Assembly (NCBI RefSeq): GCF_011516755.1
Contig: NZ_WOSY01000010.1
Span: 1 to 64,000, forward strand
Direction of reading: 5' to 3'
Length of the DNA stretch: 64,000 nucleotides
From: Acetobacter conturbans
GTDB taxonomy: Bacteria > Pseudomonadota > Alphaproteobacteria > Acetobacterales > Acetobacteraceae
Position 1 is the stretch's first letter; each line of letters starts with the position of its first letter. Shown here in pieces: positions 18,193-27,349 of this stretch. Under the pieces are notes generated by a model. The model was not told where the DNA came from and did no database searches. It worked only from the letters and a program-made list of their open reading frames with translations. The translations under genes were made by a program, and so were the position numbers.

Positions 18193-20175
18193 ATGATGCA
18201 GGCGACGCAGACGGCCAGACCATGCGCTTTGACAGACGCCGAAGCGACGCGGGCATTCGCACACGCCGCCCGCACCTTTGCTCTCGATACGGGCATGCTT
18301 TCCCCGTCATCCGCCGCCGCCATTCCCCACGCTTTCTGGCTGATCGCGGCGCTTCTCTGGGGCGACATCCTCCGCTTCGATCCGAAAGCGCCCCTGTGGC
18401 CTGATCGCGACCGGCTGTTTGTCTCCTCGCTCCGCCTTCTCCCGCTCCGCAATGCTTTTCTTCACCTGCCCGACACCACGACGGGGCCACAGGCCACGCT
18501 GCGCAAAACGGCGGCAGGCATGGCGCAGGAGCTTTTCGGACTTGCCGGCGCGCTCCCCGGACAGGCCATCGCGGCGGCGGCGGGCATGGCGCTGGCCGAG
18601 AAAATACTCACGCGGCGATTCGGCCGCTCGCTCGTGGATCACCGTAGCTGGCTTCTCGCACTTCCCGGCGATCTCGACACAGGTGTGGCGCTGGAAGCCG
18701 CGGCTCTGGCGGATCGCCTTCATCTTGACCGGCTGACCGTCATCGTGGCTGACACCACACCTTCCCCCGAAGCACGAGCGGATCTTGCGCTGGCTCTGGA
18801 CCGGATCGAAGCGTCCGGGTGGACTGTGCGGTCCGTTGACGGCGGAGACCTCGCGGCCATCAGCACCGCGCTGGGATCGGTCCAGCGAACGCGCAAGCCA
18901 AGTCTCGTTCTCTGCACGTCCTCTGAAAACCCGTTTGACCACGCAGCGACCATCCCTGCCGCTTCCCTGCTCGGCTACAGGGCCTCCCTGCCGGGTGGAA
19001 AGCGGCACGGCACGGCACGGCGCGCGTGGCTGAAGCGACTGGCGCGCCACCCTCTGCGTGCCGAGTTCGAACGCACCATTCAGAGCCGCCCGATGCCTCG
19101 CCTTGAAGACGATTTCCGTCGTCATACCCTGGAGGAGGAAGCAGGTCTCTCCCTTGTGCATGAGGGTCTCGCGGGACGAGGCAATCTGGCCAGCCTCCTG
19201 CCCGAATTCGTCTCGCTGTCAGCCGGACACGGGCATCATGCGCTGGCCATAGAAGCGGCGACAGACATCGCGGCGGGAAGCCCGGAGGACATCATCGGGT
19301 GCGGGCCCCGCGAACCGGCGATGGTCGGGATCATGAACGGCCTTGCCCTTCACGGAGGCATTCTTCCCTGTGGCATAGCGGATCTCTCCTCCGCCGACCG
19401 GATGCGCCCGGCCCTCCGTTTTGCCTCCCTCGCGCGACGGAGACTGCTTTTCGTGCTGGTGGAAGACGATCCTTTCGCCACGGCCAGCCCGCCCTGGCGG
19501 CAGGTCGAGCAACTCGCCAGCCTGCGCGCCATGCCGAACCTCGCGCTGTTCCGCCCGGCCGATGCGCATGAAGTAGCGGCGGCATGGCTGGCGGCGCTCG
19601 CATGGCGCCACGGTCCTGCCGTTCTCGTTCTCGGCCGGGAACAGGATCTGCTTCACGATCCCTTCCTGTCGAGCACTCTCACTCCTCCCGAAAGCCGCAA
19701 ACCTGAATATGGGGGTTATGTGCTGGCCGAGGCCACAGGCGGCCTCGCACAACGGGATGTGACATTGATTGCCTCGGGACCCGAGATCGGGGTCGCCCTG
19801 CTGGCGCGGCAGTTGCTTGCAGACAGCGAAGTGCGCGCCGCCGTTGTATCGCTGCCCTGCTGGGAGCTGTTCGAACAGCAGGATAAGACGTATCGCCAGA
19901 AAGTGCTCGGCAACCGTCCCCGCGTGGCGATCGAGGCCGCGTCGGGATTTGGATGGGAGCGATGGCTGGGGGACACGGGAATTTTCGTGGGAACCGAAGA
20001 ATTCGGTATAGCGTCCGGGTTCGAGCCGCTGTACCAGAATTCAGGCGTTACGCCCGAAGTTGTCTGTGCGCGTGTTCATGACCTTCTCGGCATGACACGG
20101 AAACAGACACCCCGAGCACAGGCGGCAACCCTGAAACGCGGCGGGGACACGCGACGGCAGGCGCCCCCATCATAA
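18193..20175 (+). CDS. Transketolase-like protein lacking most catalytic residues
   Basis: A 660-residue protein aligned by eye with transketolase over its whole length: W-P-D-R-D-R-L-F near residue 70, ALPGQAIAAAAGMA at 120-133, RMRPALRFASL near 403 and LRAMPNLALFRPAD near 444. Key positions are changed: SGHPG is DTGML, N-G-H is S-S-L, the ThDP motif GDG...N is GDL (159-161)...T, the HGAPLG loop has lost its histidine, and G-V-R-E-H-A-M is G-P-R-E-P-A-M. Only the PREPAM glutamate survives. It is probably not a working transketolase; a structural or regulatory role is a guess. It lies 59 bp before gap. Confidence 0.75.
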   Translation: MMQATQTARPCALTDAEATRAFAHAARTFALDTGMLSPSSAAAIPHAFWLIAALLWGDILRFDPKAPLWPDRDRLFVSSLRLLPLRNAFLHLPDTTTGPQATLRKTAAGMAQELFGLAGALPGQAIAAAAGMALAEKILTRRFGRSLVDHRSWLLALPGDLDTGVALEAAALADRLHLDRLTVIVADTTPSPEARADLALALDRIEASGWTVRSVDGGDLAAISTALGSVQRTRKPSLVLCTSSENPFDHAATIPAASLLGYRASLPGGKRHGTARRAWLKRLARHPLRAEFERTIQSRPMPRLEDDFRRHTLEEEAGLSLVHEGLAGRGNLASLLPEFVSLSAGHGHHALAIEAATDIAAGSPEDIIGCGPREPAMVGIMNGLALHGGILPCGIADLSSADRMRPALRFASLARRRLLFVLVEDDPFATASPPWRQVEQLASLRAMPNLALFRPADAHEVAAAWLAALAWRHGPAVLVLGREQDLLHDPFLSSTLTPPESRKPEYGGYVLAEATGGLAQRDVTLIASGPEIGVALLARQLLADSEVRAAVVSLPCWELFEQQDKTYRQKVLGNRPRVAIEAASGFGWERWLGDTGIFVGTEEFGIASGFEPLYQNSGVTPEVVCARVHDLLGMTRKQTPRAQAATLKRGGDTRRQAPPS

Positions 20176-20234
20176 GGTCCAACAGGTGTCCCTGACGGGG
20201 CATCCATAAAGAAAAACAAGACGGAGACATTCAG

Positions 20235-21257
20235 ATGGCAGTTAAAATCGCGATCAACGGATTCGGTCGGATCGGTCGCCTTGTACTCCGCGGCATCATC
20301 GAAAGTGGCCGCACAGACGTGGTTCCGGTCGTCATCAACGACCTCGGCAGCGTGGAAGCCAATGCCCATCTGCTATCCTACGATAGCGTCCATGGTCGCT
20401 TCCCGGCTGACGTGAAGGTTGACGGCAACAAGCTGATCATCAGCGCCAACGGTCGCACGTGGGATCCGATCACCGTGTCCTGCGAGCGCGACCCGTCCAA
20501 GGTTCCCCTCCAGGGCGTCGATGTGGCCATGGAATGCACGGGCCTCTTCACATCCAAGGAAAAGGCCTCGCCCCTGCTCGCCGCAGGCGCACGCAAGGTC
20601 ATCATCTCCGCTCCGGGCGAAGATGTGGATGCGACCATCGTCTATGGCGTGAATCAGGACACCCTGACCACCCACATGACGGTCATCTCCAATGCCTCCT
20701 GCACGACGAACTGCCTCGCACCCGTCGCCAAGGTGCTCGATGACACGTTCGGCATCGAGCGCGGCTACATGGTGACGATCCATTCCTACACGGGTGACCA
20801 GCGCACGGTTGATACGCTGCATAAGGATCTCCGCCGCGCCCGCGCCGCCGCCTTGAACATGATCCCGACCTCCACAGGCGCCGCGCGCGCTGTCGGCCTT
20901 GTCCTGCCACACCTCAAGGGCAAGCTGGACGGCACGGCCATCCGCGTACCCACGGCCAATGTCTCGCTCGTCTCGCTCGACTTCGTGCCGAAGACTGTCC
21001 CGGCTTCCGTCGAAGCAGTGAACGAAGCCATGAAGAAGGCTTCCGAGTCCGGTCCGCTGAAAGGCATTCTGGCCTACAACACCGCGCCGCTGGTCAGCAG
21101 CGACTTCAACCACGCTCTCGCATCCTCCACCTTCGACGCGACGCAGACCTCCCTCGTCGATGGCGGTCAGCTCGTCCGCATCTGTGCATGGTATGACAAC
21201 GAGTGGGGTTTCTCGAACCGCATGTCCGATACCGCTGTGGTTTTCGGCACGCTCTGA
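20235..21257 (+). CDS. gap: Glyceraldehyde-3-phosphate dehydrogenase, type I
   Basis: A 340-residue GAPDH that oxidises glyceraldehyde 3-phosphate to 1,3-bisphosphoglycerate. N-G-F-G-R-I-G-R at 8-15 is the NAD(P)-binding loop. S-N-A-S-C-T-T-N-C holds catalytic Cys156. The segment [11 protein letters not shown] follows with the catalytic histidine. D36 of V-I-N-D-L is present, compatible with NAD use. GGAG lies upstream of the ATG. It sits between the transketolase-like gene and pgk, an arrangement for lower glycolysis and the pentose phosphate pathway. Confidence 0.96.
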   Translation: MAVKIAINGFGRIGRLVLRGIIESGRTDVVPVVINDLGSVEANAHLLSYDSVHGRFPADVKVDGNKLIISANGRTWDPITVSCERDPSKVPLQGVDVAMECTGLFTSKEKASPLLAAGARKVIISAPGEDVDATIVYGVNQDTLTTHMTVISNASCTTNCLAPVAKVLDDTFGIERGYMVTIHSYTGDQRTVDTLHKDLRRARAAALNMIPTSTGAARAVGLVLPHLKGKLDGTAIRVPTANVSLVSLDFVPKTVPASVEAVNEAMKKASESGPLKGILAYNTAPLVSSDFNHALASSTFDATQTSLVDGGQLVRICAWYDNEWGFSNRMSDTAVVFGTL

Positions 21258-21376
21258 AACCCATGAGGATGGCCATGCGTTCCGTATGGCCGTCATGCCT
21301 TCACATGTTTCCCGTGCCGCAAAACACCTGAATAACAGGGCATCTGCCGTGCCGGGCGACAGGAAAGGATAAAGCG

Positions 21377-22600
21377 ATGGCTACCCAGTCCTTCAAGACT
21401 CTTGATTCCCTTGACCCGCGCGGCAAGAAAATCCTTCTCCGTGCCGATCTGAATGTTCCCGTGCACGACGGCGCCATCTCAGACCTCACCCGCATCGAGC
21501 GTCTTGCGCCGACGATCAGGGAGCTGGCTGACAAAGGCGGCCGGGTGATTGTCGTCAGTCATTTTGACCGTCCGAAGGGGAAACCCGTTCCCGCCCTGTC
21601 TCTCGCCCCGATTTCCGAGGCGCTGGCGAAAGCTCTGGGCAAGAAAGTGACGTTCGTTCCCGACTGCATAGGGAAGGTCGCGCAGAGTGCCGCCGCCGCC
21701 ATGCAGGATGGAGATGTGATCGTTCTGGAAAACACCCGCTTTTATGCCGGTGAGGAAAAGAATGATCCGGAGATGGCGAAAAGCCTCGCTGCTCTCGCCG
21801 ATGTCTATGTGAACGATGCCTTCTCCGCCGCTCACCGGGCCCATGCCTCCACCGAAGGCGTCGCGCATCATCTGCCTTCTTTCGCCGGTCGCCTTATGGA
21901 GATCGAACTGAATGCGCTGAAAGCGGCACTGGAAAACCCTGAGCGTCCCGTAGGGGCTATTGTTGGTGGAGCGAAAGTCTCGACCAAGCTCGACCTGCTC
22001 GACAACCTGATCGAGAAAGTGGACATGCTCGCCGTTGGCGGCGCTATGGCCAACACTTTCCTCGCCGCACAGGGTTATTCGGTCGGCAAGTCGCTCAAGG
22101 AAGACGACATGCTCGACACTGCGAAAGCCATCATGGCCAAGGCGAAAGAGCGGGGCTGCGATCTGGTGTTGCCGGTCGATGTGGTTGTGTCATCCGATTT
22201 CATGGCGGGCGCACCAACGGAGACCGTTGCGGCTTCGGCGATCCCGGCCGACTGGATGGCGCTTGATGTGGGGCCAAAAACAACCGCCCTGCTGATCCAG
22301 AAGCTTTCCACGCTGAAAACTCTGGTGTGGAACGGTCCTCTCGGCGTGTTCGAGCTGCCGCCTTTTGACGAAGGCACCAATGCAGTTGCGCAGGCAGCGG
22401 CGAAGCTGACGAAAGAAGGCAAGCTGAAGACCGTTGCTGGTGGAGGCGACACAGTTTCGGCTCTCCGGCATGCTCATGTGCTGCATGACATGAGCTACGT
22501 CTCGACAGCCGGAGGCGCTTTTCTTGAGTGGCTGGAAGGCAAGATCCTTCCTGGCGTGGTTATGCTCAGTCAGGCCGGCGAAGACGTCGCTCCGCTTTAA
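21377..22600 (+). CDS. pgk: Phosphoglycerate kinase
   Basis: A 407-residue phosphoglycerate kinase, the step after GAPDH, making ATP from 1,3-bisphosphoglycerate. L-R-A-D-L-N-V-P-V near residue 21, [26 protein letters not shown] and A-G-G-G-D-T are all present. The usual S-H-F-G-R-P loop reads S-H-F-D-R-P, a minor oddity in the substrate region. AGGAAAGGA lies upstream of the ATG. The 119-bp gap to gap has no terminator-like hairpin, so co-transcription is likely. Confidence 0.95.
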   Translation: MATQSFKTLDSLDPRGKKILLRADLNVPVHDGAISDLTRIERLAPTIRELADKGGRVIVVSHFDRPKGKPVPALSLAPISEALAKALGKKVTFVPDCIGKVAQSAAAAMQDGDVIVLENTRFYAGEEKNDPEMAKSLAALADVYVNDAFSAAHRAHASTEGVAHHLPSFAGRLMEIELNALKAALENPERPVGAIVGGAKVSTKLDLLDNLIEKVDMLAVGGAMANTFLAAQGYSVGKSLKEDDMLDTAKAIMAKAKERGCDLVLPVDVVVSSDFMAGAPTETVAASAIPADWMALDVGPKTTALLIQKLSTLKTLVWNGPLGVFELPPFDEGTNAVAQAAAKLTKEGKLKTVAGGGDTVSALRHAHVLHDMSYVSTAGGAFLEWLEGKILPGVVMLSQAGEDVAPL

Positions 22601-22609
22601 CCAATTGTT

Positions 22610-22639
22610 CATTGGCGGCATCCTAACCTGCCGCCAATG
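22610..22639 (+). terminator. Hairpin after pgk
   Basis: CATTGGCGGC and GCCGCCAATG form a perfect 10-bp stem just after the pgk stop. No T-run follows, so it may be an mRNA-stabilising or Rho-related hairpin, not a standard terminator. Confidence 0.45.
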
Positions 22640-22662
22640 TCCCGGTCAGCGATCTGTATCCC

Positions 22663-22881
22663 ATGATGTCAACCGATCTCATCACTGTCCTGTCCCGACC
22701 GGCTGAACGGACAACGCCATCTCGTGTCCGGGGGAGAAATACGCGGACAGTCTCTTCCGCTATGGACAGCGAAGAAGACGAGGCCGGTTTTTCTTCCTCT
22801 CCCCTTTCGCCTGACCTGTCGCTCGATGGGCCGATGCCGATCTTCCGTCGCCGCGGGTATTATCTCGATCTTCTGATCTGA
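22663..22881 (+). CDS. Possible small hypothetical protein
   Basis: An open frame of 72 codons between pgk and tRNA-Arg. The product is Ser/Arg/Asp-rich with no signal peptide, membrane segment or known motif; it ends in a FRRRGYYLDLLI tail. There is no clear ribosome site at either of the two adjacent ATG codons. It may be real, since it fills most of the 330-bp gap, or chance. Confidence 0.25.
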   Translation: MMSTDLITVLSRPAERTTPSRVRGRNTRTVSSAMDSEEDEAGFSSSPLSPDLSLDGPMPIFRRRGYYLDLLI

Positions 22882-22931
22882 ATTTTTCCTGCTTGTGACA
22901 CATTCCCTGCTCGGCTAAACAGGTCATGTGT

Positions 22932-23236
22932 GTCCGCGTAGCTCAGTCGGATAGAGCACAGGATTCCTAGATAATTGGGCGCCATGCCGGGAAACTGCAT
23001 GGTGGATCTGCTCAAATTCGGGGAAAGCTTGGCCCGCTCGGGCCGTGCCGATCCCGAGCCAAGTCCGGACGTTTTCCGGAAAGGTGTAGAGACTGGACGG
23101 GCAGCGCCTGTCGATCCGCAAGGATCTACGGCGAAGGGACAGTCCAGACCACGAACGCGGCTTTTTGGCTGCGGCGGCGAAAGTCGAAGTGGTATGAATC
23201 CTGGGGCCGTGGGTTCGAATCCCGCCGCGGACACCA
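22932..23236 (+). tRNA. tRNA-Arg(CCU), interrupted by a group I intron
   Basis: Exon 1 (22932-22968) and exon 2 (23197-23236) join to a 77-nt cloverleaf. The acceptor stem is GTCCGCG/CGCGGAC, the D arm GCTC/GAGC, the anticodon stem CAGGA/TCCTG with loop TTCCTAA, and the T arm GTGGG/CCCGC with loop TTCGAAT. The 3' CCA is encoded. The anticodon is CCT at 22966-22968. The intron lies directly after the anticodon, so splicing is required to make the loop. The tRNA reads AGG codons, rare in GC-rich genomes. The 3' end faces the accessory block that follows. Confidence 0.95.
22969..23196 (+). ncRNA. Group I intron (IC3-like) in tRNA-Arg(CCU)
   Basis: A 228-nt intron starting after the U of the anticodon and ending in the terminal G. 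P1 can form as CCTAG/TTGGG, with U-G wobble at the splice site. A P2-like stem is CCATGC/GCATGG (22982-23002) around GGGAAA. TCAAATTCGG (23012 on) matches the conserved P segment. GTAGAGACTGGACGG near 23086-23100 matches the R segment and ACAGTCC near 23140-23146 the S segment. These parallel the Azoarcus tRNA-Ile intron of subclass IC3. No homing endonuclease is encoded. Such introns are known in alphaproteobacterial tRNA-Arg(CCU), so the site is established, not new. Confidence 0.93.
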
Positions 23237-23332
23237 AACAATCCTGAGAGATAGCAGCGTCTTCCGCCTGCCTTTAAAGTGCTTGGCGGCAGGTAACTGT
23301 CAGAACTTTTCTTTGCCTGGGAAGGATTGCCG

Positions 23333-23926
23333 ATGTTTGGCAGGAACGCTTTTGCTCAACTCACGCGATACGCCCTTGCCTATCAGATCGATGAATGGGG
23401 CTGGAAGATTGGTGAGCACACTTATGGTGCGCCCAATGTTATAGAAACGGAATATGCCGGGCTGGAGATCGGGCGATTCTGTTCAATTGGTCCCAACGTC
23501 ACACTGATTCTGGGTAATCATCGCTCTGATCTGGTCACGACATATCCTTTTAAGACCCTCGCACATTTCTGGCCGACTGCGTCAGAAGGACAAGATGACC
23601 ATACATCCCGGGGCGATATCGTCATCGGTCACGATGTGTGGATTGGCGCGAATGCAACCGTGCTCTCAGGCGTGACAGTAGGATGTGGCGCTATTATCGC
23701 TGCCAATGCCCTAGTCACAAAGTCGGTGCCTCCTTATGCGATTGTCGGTGGCAATCCGGCAAAAGTCATCAAATATCGTTTTGCATCCGACCTTATTTCC
23801 CGACTTCTTTCTCTCGCATGGTGGGACTGGCCGGAAGACATCCTTCGGGAGCGCCTCCCCGATCTCATGAGCGACGATATTGCTGCCTTTCTCAATCGAT
23901 ATGAAGAACCGTCAATGGAAAGCTGA
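23333..23926 (+). CDS. CatB-type hexapeptide-repeat O-acetyltransferase
   Basis: A 197-residue left-handed beta-helix acyltransferase. Hexapeptide repeats run from about residue 36, with I-G-R-F-C-S-I-G-P-N-V and G-H-D-V-W-I-G-A-N-A-T-V as the usual markers. A C-terminal WWDWPEDIL segment is typical of the xenobiotic (CatB-like) group. Members acetylate antibiotics or polysaccharide sugars, so the substrate is open. GAAGGA lies 6 bases upstream of ATG 23333. It is less GC-rich than the housekeeping genes and directly follows tRNA-Arg, so it may be acquired. Confidence 0.85.
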   Translation: MFGRNAFAQLTRYALAYQIDEWGWKIGEHTYGAPNVIETEYAGLEIGRFCSIGPNVTLILGNHRSDLVTTYPFKTLAHFWPTASEGQDDHTSRGDIVIGHDVWIGANATVLSGVTVGCGAIIAANALVTKSVPPYAIVGGNPAKVIKYRFASDLISRLLSLAWWDWPEDILRERLPDLMSDDIAAFLNRYEEPSMES

Positions 23927-23998
23927 GAAATTTCCACCATCTGAAGCCCGATATCTTTATCCGTTGAATTTCCCGGTAAATTTCATGAGTTCATCTTA

Positions 23999-24162
23999 GA
24001 GGCTATTTCAAAAGCTCTCTGCTGAGCGAGAGCGCCCCTGAGGTTTGTGTGTGAGCGCCCGGAATGTTTGAGTAATGAAGCGAAGCGGCCATGCAAGCCG
24101 TTAGCATCGGATCGAGAAAAACGCGCGTCGGATCCCCAACAGAAAGCTTTTGAAACAGCCTC
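23999..24162. mobile_element. MITE-like element (164 bp, IS5-type ends)
   Basis: Outward-facing terminal inverted repeats of about 28 bp: GAGGCTATTTCAAAAGC at 23999 and the reverse complement of GAGGCTGTTTCAAAAGC ending at 24162, with about four mismatches in 28. The element is flanked by TTA (23996-23998 and 24163-24165), the 3-bp duplication expected of IS5-type transposition. The interior has no gene. It has no transposase, so it was moved in trans by a related element. Confidence 0.8.
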
Positions 24163-24165
24163 TTA

Positions 24166-24644
24166 AACTCTCTTCTGAGGCTGGAAATCAGGGAGTTTCG
24201 TTTTCGAGAGGTCGTTTTCTTAGACTCAGGACGCATAGCCAGGTCGGTAGCGGCGAGGCGGATGGCGGAGAAGAAAACAGTTGGGCATCTGTCGTAGCGC
24301 GTGGCGACATGTCGCCAGTCCTTGAGCCTGCTGAACATGATCTCGATGTGATTGCGACGTTTATAACGTCGTTTGTCATATTTGATGGGTGTTCTGGGAG
24401 ATTCCCGGCCCAGAATGCAGAGCTTTATCCCTTTCTCCTCCAGAGCATCCCTGAACCAGTCGGCGGCATAACTTTGATCAGCCAGCAGCCATCGCGCCTT
24501 GGGGAGGTTGTCCAGCAGGGTTGAATGCAGAGGATAAGGTCCCCTCACGGTGGACATTGGGTGCACAAGCAAGACTATTGCCCGCACTTGCGCGACAACC
24601 ACATAGTAACCCTGTTTGTCGACAAACAGAAAAACATTACTCAT
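24166..24644 (-). pseudogene. IS5-family transposase remnant
   Basis: The C-terminal half of an IS5-family (IS427 group-like) transposase. LLADQSYAADWFRDALEEKGI and KYDKRRYKRRNHIEIMFSRLKDW with the catalytic-type glutamate, then ATRYDRC, are recognisable. The N-terminal domain and first catalytic aspartate are missing, and the end of the frame runs into the MITE at 24162, so it is broken at both ends. It abuts the phage baseplate gene that ends at 24645. Inactive in itself. Confidence 0.82.
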
Positions 24645-25223
24645 TTACGATGATGCAGACACATCCTGAACCAGAAAAACGTCTATACCTTCTGATTTTA
24701 TGGAAATAAATGTCGCCGCCAGAGAGCTTATATTTGCACTCTCACTCACTTCAACAAACACGCAACCAGCGGATGTCCTCGATCCATAACGCGCGGCCTG
24801 ATTTGCATAGGTTGCATTACCATAACAACCACAATCACTGGCTCTCCACGGTTCCCGGACACTGACTATTCCAGTCTGATCTGCCATTTCTCCATCAAAA
24901 GCTGGCCTTGTATTTCTCTTGGTGAAAAAATTCTCTTTGATACGGGCGATATAAGAGGCATCAGTCTCATCACTGACGCGCGGAAGCGTAGCACCAAAAT
25001 AATCCTGTGCAGCAAAATCAACGAAATTTCCACTACTGGTATCAATGCGCGATTGATTCTTCGCATATGACAGCATCATGTACATCATGGCCCAAGGCCA
25101 TGCCAGACCAGCCAGCACTCCGTCGAGAACAGGTGTATTGCTGTCCGACACAGCAGGGAACCAAGGCTGCGGCAAAACAGCCCGAATACGACTAGCAATG
25201 TCGTTTAAATCGCCTGTAGCCAT
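24645..25223 (-). CDS. Phage tail protein (gpI-like), end of baseplate module
   Basis: A 192-residue protein following the baseplate J gene by 14 bp, where contractile phages keep gpI. It has W-F-P-A-V, then an Ala/Trp-rich LAGLAWPWAMMYMMLSYAKNQ stretch, and a C-terminal region with two cysteines (C-G-C-Y-G). No clear family is assigned by motif; the call rests on position and size. GAGGA precedes the ATG at 25223. It ends right at the boundary with the IS remnant, so tail-fibre genes that normally follow are gone and a small 3' loss is possible. Confidence 0.6.
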   Translation of the reverse strand: MATGDLNDIASRIRAVLPQPWFPAVSDSNTPVLDGVLAGLAWPWAMMYMMLSYAKNQSRIDTSSGNFVDFAAQDYFGATLPRVSDETDASYIARIKENFFTKRNTRPAFDGEMADQTGIVSVREPWRASDCGCYGNATYANQAARYGSRTSAGCVFVEVSESANISSLAATFISIKSEGIDVFLVQDVSASS

Positions 25224-25237
25224 CTTATCCTCGACAA

Positions 25238-26380
25238 TCAATCATAAGAAACGGATACACTGATAGTTTGCACACGCACGACAGAACCAACCTCTCCACC
25301 CACATCTCCAGAAGACTGGTTGACGGTTACAACTCCCATGGAATCCACTTCAGCTTCCACAGCCTCAAGAGCCAGACTTGAAATTTTCGTATAACTACAC
25401 ACAGATCCGACAGCCAGACCATTGACATAGTCAGAAATACTGTTCGTAATACTTGTCTGGATTGATGACGTATCAGTGCCCGTTTTCACAACAATAGGAA
25501 CCACAATCGCCACATATACAACACTGGCGCGGATCACTGAAAATTCAACGCCACAGGCTCTGTTTTCTTCTATAGAAGCCTGAACAGCACTGAGCATATC
25601 AGATGATATATCACCCGACCCATCATCAATCGCGACATAAAAAAATCCTGGACGATAGGAATTATCTACATCCCTGTTTTCTATGACCTGATAAACTATG
25701 CTTGATGAAACACTTGATATTGCATATTCGATCGAGGATAATGTCGCAGATGACAGCGACGAAAACCAGAGATTGACACGAGCCTTGACAGCATCATCGC
25801 TTTCTTCATCATAGCCATTGCTGATGCTTGCAACATTTGTGCACGTGTCTATTCCGGAAATCTGTGTTCCAAGAATATTCAGCACACCAGACATCACATT
25901 TCCAGTGGTTCCAGCGACCGTACAAACGACAGGACAAGTGATGGAAGCCACTCCCTGCTGACGAATATAACCTACTGATGATTCAGACCAGTTGGAATTC
26001 GTACTATCTTTCACCACTGAAAATAGCACACTCCCATCTGATGACTTTACAATCGCCCCGACCGGCACAATCGCTGATGAGGAGTTGGGAGAAAGGCTGA
26101 TGAAAGTTTCTGTCGTGGTCGCGGCTGCCGCACTCAAACGTGTCATGCCAAATTGTGCAATCCAGCTATCAACATCAGTTCCATAAGAAGTCGATAACCG
26201 CGTTACAGACAAAACCTGTAGAATGAGGTATTGCAACCATAATGCCACAGTTGCATTTGCCTCGAACAGGGCACGCACCACAGATCCGGCTGCAAAATTC
26301 ACGAGTGAGGAGCAGGAACTTTGCGCTACAGAGCATGAATTTGAAACGATAGTAGAAAAATTCTGGAGTGATAAGTTCAT
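25238..26380 (-). CDS. Phage baseplate assembly protein J
   Basis: A 380-residue baseplate J/gp47 protein, part of the wedge that joins tail fibres to the tail tube. The N-terminal block LVNFAAGSVVRALFEANATV followed by T-S-Y-G-T-D-V-D-S-W is the family's best mark. GYDEESDDAVKARVNLW and the beta-rich C terminus with V-G-S-V-C-S-Y-T-K-I also fit. ATG at 26380 is used; the stop of the gpW-like gene is only 1 bp away, so translation is coupled. Codon use is AT-rich, unlike the chromosome. Confidence 0.88.
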   Translation of the reverse strand: MNLSLQNFSTIVSNSCSVAQSSCSSLVNFAAGSVVRALFEANATVALWLQYLILQVLSVTRLSTSYGTDVDSWIAQFGMTRLSAAAATTTETFISLSPNSSSAIVPVGAIVKSSDGSVLFSVVKDSTNSNWSESSVGYIRQQGVASITCPVVCTVAGTTGNVMSGVLNILGTQISGIDTCTNVASISNGYDEESDDAVKARVNLWFSSLSSATLSSIEYAISSVSSSIVYQVIENRDVDNSYRPGFFYVAIDDGSGDISSDMLSAVQASIEENRACGVEFSVIRASVVYVAIVVPIVVKTGTDTSSIQTSITNSISDYVNGLAVGSVCSYTKISSLALEAVEAEVDSMGVVTVNQSSGDVGGEVGSVVRVQTISVSVSYD

Positions 26381-26381
26381 C

Positions 26382-26738
26382 TCATAATTCCAAATACACA
26401 GTCTGATCCGTATCCGCATCAGAATATTTGATGTTTATTTTTCTATTCCCATATCCAAGATCAGACATTTCGACGACTGGAGTTGGTGACTGTGAAATAG
26501 ATGTTTCAAGTTTCATCTGCTGCAAAATAACAGCACTGATGTCCGACAATGTATCAGTGTTACCGATCCGGGCTGGCAACCCAGCACCATAATCAAGAGA
26601 AAAAATATAATCTCCGGGATTCGTTGCCAGCCTGCGTGTAACTCTCTGCTTCCCAATATCCGAACCCGTAGCCAGATCGAGATCACCATCCGATGAAACT
26701 GTTAGGTCATAACCAAATATATGATAAATGTCAGACAT
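26382..26738 (-). CDS. Phage baseplate protein W/gp25-like
   Basis: A 118-residue protein between the V-like and J genes, where W/gp25 baseplate proteins normally lie. DLATGSDIGKQRVTRRLATNPGDYIF and YGAGLPARIG match the group in which the first half starts with a GD-L and has N-P-G-D. It is a small wedge component near the tail tube. It ends 1 bp before the J gene. No lysozyme catalytic residues are evident. Confidence 0.75.
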   Translation of the reverse strand: MSDIYHIFGYDLTVSSDGDLDLATGSDIGKQRVTRRLATNPGDYIFSLDYGAGLPARIGNTDTLSDISAVILQQMKLETSISQSPTPVVEMSDLGYGNRKINIKYSDADTDQTVYLEL

Positions 26739-26755
26739 AATGCATATCGCTTAAT

Positions 26756-27298
26756 TTATTGAGGAGAACCTGTTTCATCAGCACCGGATTTCACCCCTCC
26801 GTGCACATGGTTCACAAGAGAAATATCCGAAGCCTTTACATCTCCCGAAACGGAAACTTCTCCCGTAATAGTCACATTCCCAGATATTTTTATGTCAGAA
26901 ACAATATTCAATCCACTCTCATCAACAACCAGCTCCACATTCCCTGCCTTAATGCCCATCTGTCCAACCGACACCTTCTGACCATCCAGACATGAAAATG
27001 ATTCAGGAAGACTTGATGAATCAAAAATTCTGCTTACAACAACGTAATTATCACCATCCCCGTGAGGCGTATCGACGAATACATGCGCTCCCACCTCAGA
27101 GGGCGCATAGATCGTAACCGTTCCAACAGAGAGAGCGGCATCACAAATCCAGCCCGTTTCAGTATTTTCTGGCTGCAATCTTATCTTAATCAAACCATTC
27201 TCATGATCGACAGCACTTACAATACCGAACCTGGCCCGACCGATCCGATTTGTATGGGCATGAATCAACATATCAAGAGAATTACGTAACTGACTCAC
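26756..27298 (-). CDS. Phage baseplate assembly protein V (Mu gp45/P2 gpV-like spike)
   Basis: A 180-residue spike-type protein. Residues 20-90 form the OB-fold (GRARFGIVSAVDHENGLIKI, TGWICDAAL, then APSEVGAHVFV). A C-terminal stretch of beta repeats (VTITGEVSVSGDVKASDISLVNHVH) forms the narrow spike, with H-V-H-G-G near the tip. The start is a GTG at 27298. It sits 51 bp from the gpD-like gene. It would form the tail tip that pierces the target membrane. Confidence 0.85.
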   Translation of the reverse strand: MSQLRNSLDMLIHAHTNRIGRARFGIVSAVDHENGLIKIRLQPENTETGWICDAALSVGTVTIYAPSEVGAHVFVDTPHGDGDNYVVVSRIFDSSSLPESFSCLDGQKVSVGQMGIKAGNVELVVDESGLNIVSDIKISGNVTITGEVSVSGDVKASDISLVNHVHGGVKSGADETGSPQ

Positions 27299-27349
27299 TC
27301 TAAATGTCCCGTTTGAGAAAACGTCACTGAAATATTTTAGGCAACAAAT

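Noticed and set aside
22975..23247. Open frame of 90 codons through the tRNA-Arg region
   Set aside because: It lies across the group I intron and the tRNA 3' exon; the RNA structure explains the sequence.
24003..24165. Extension of the transposase frame to 24003
   Set aside because: The last part of the frame reads through the MITE, whose inverted ends and TTA duplication show it is an insertion, so it is not transposase.
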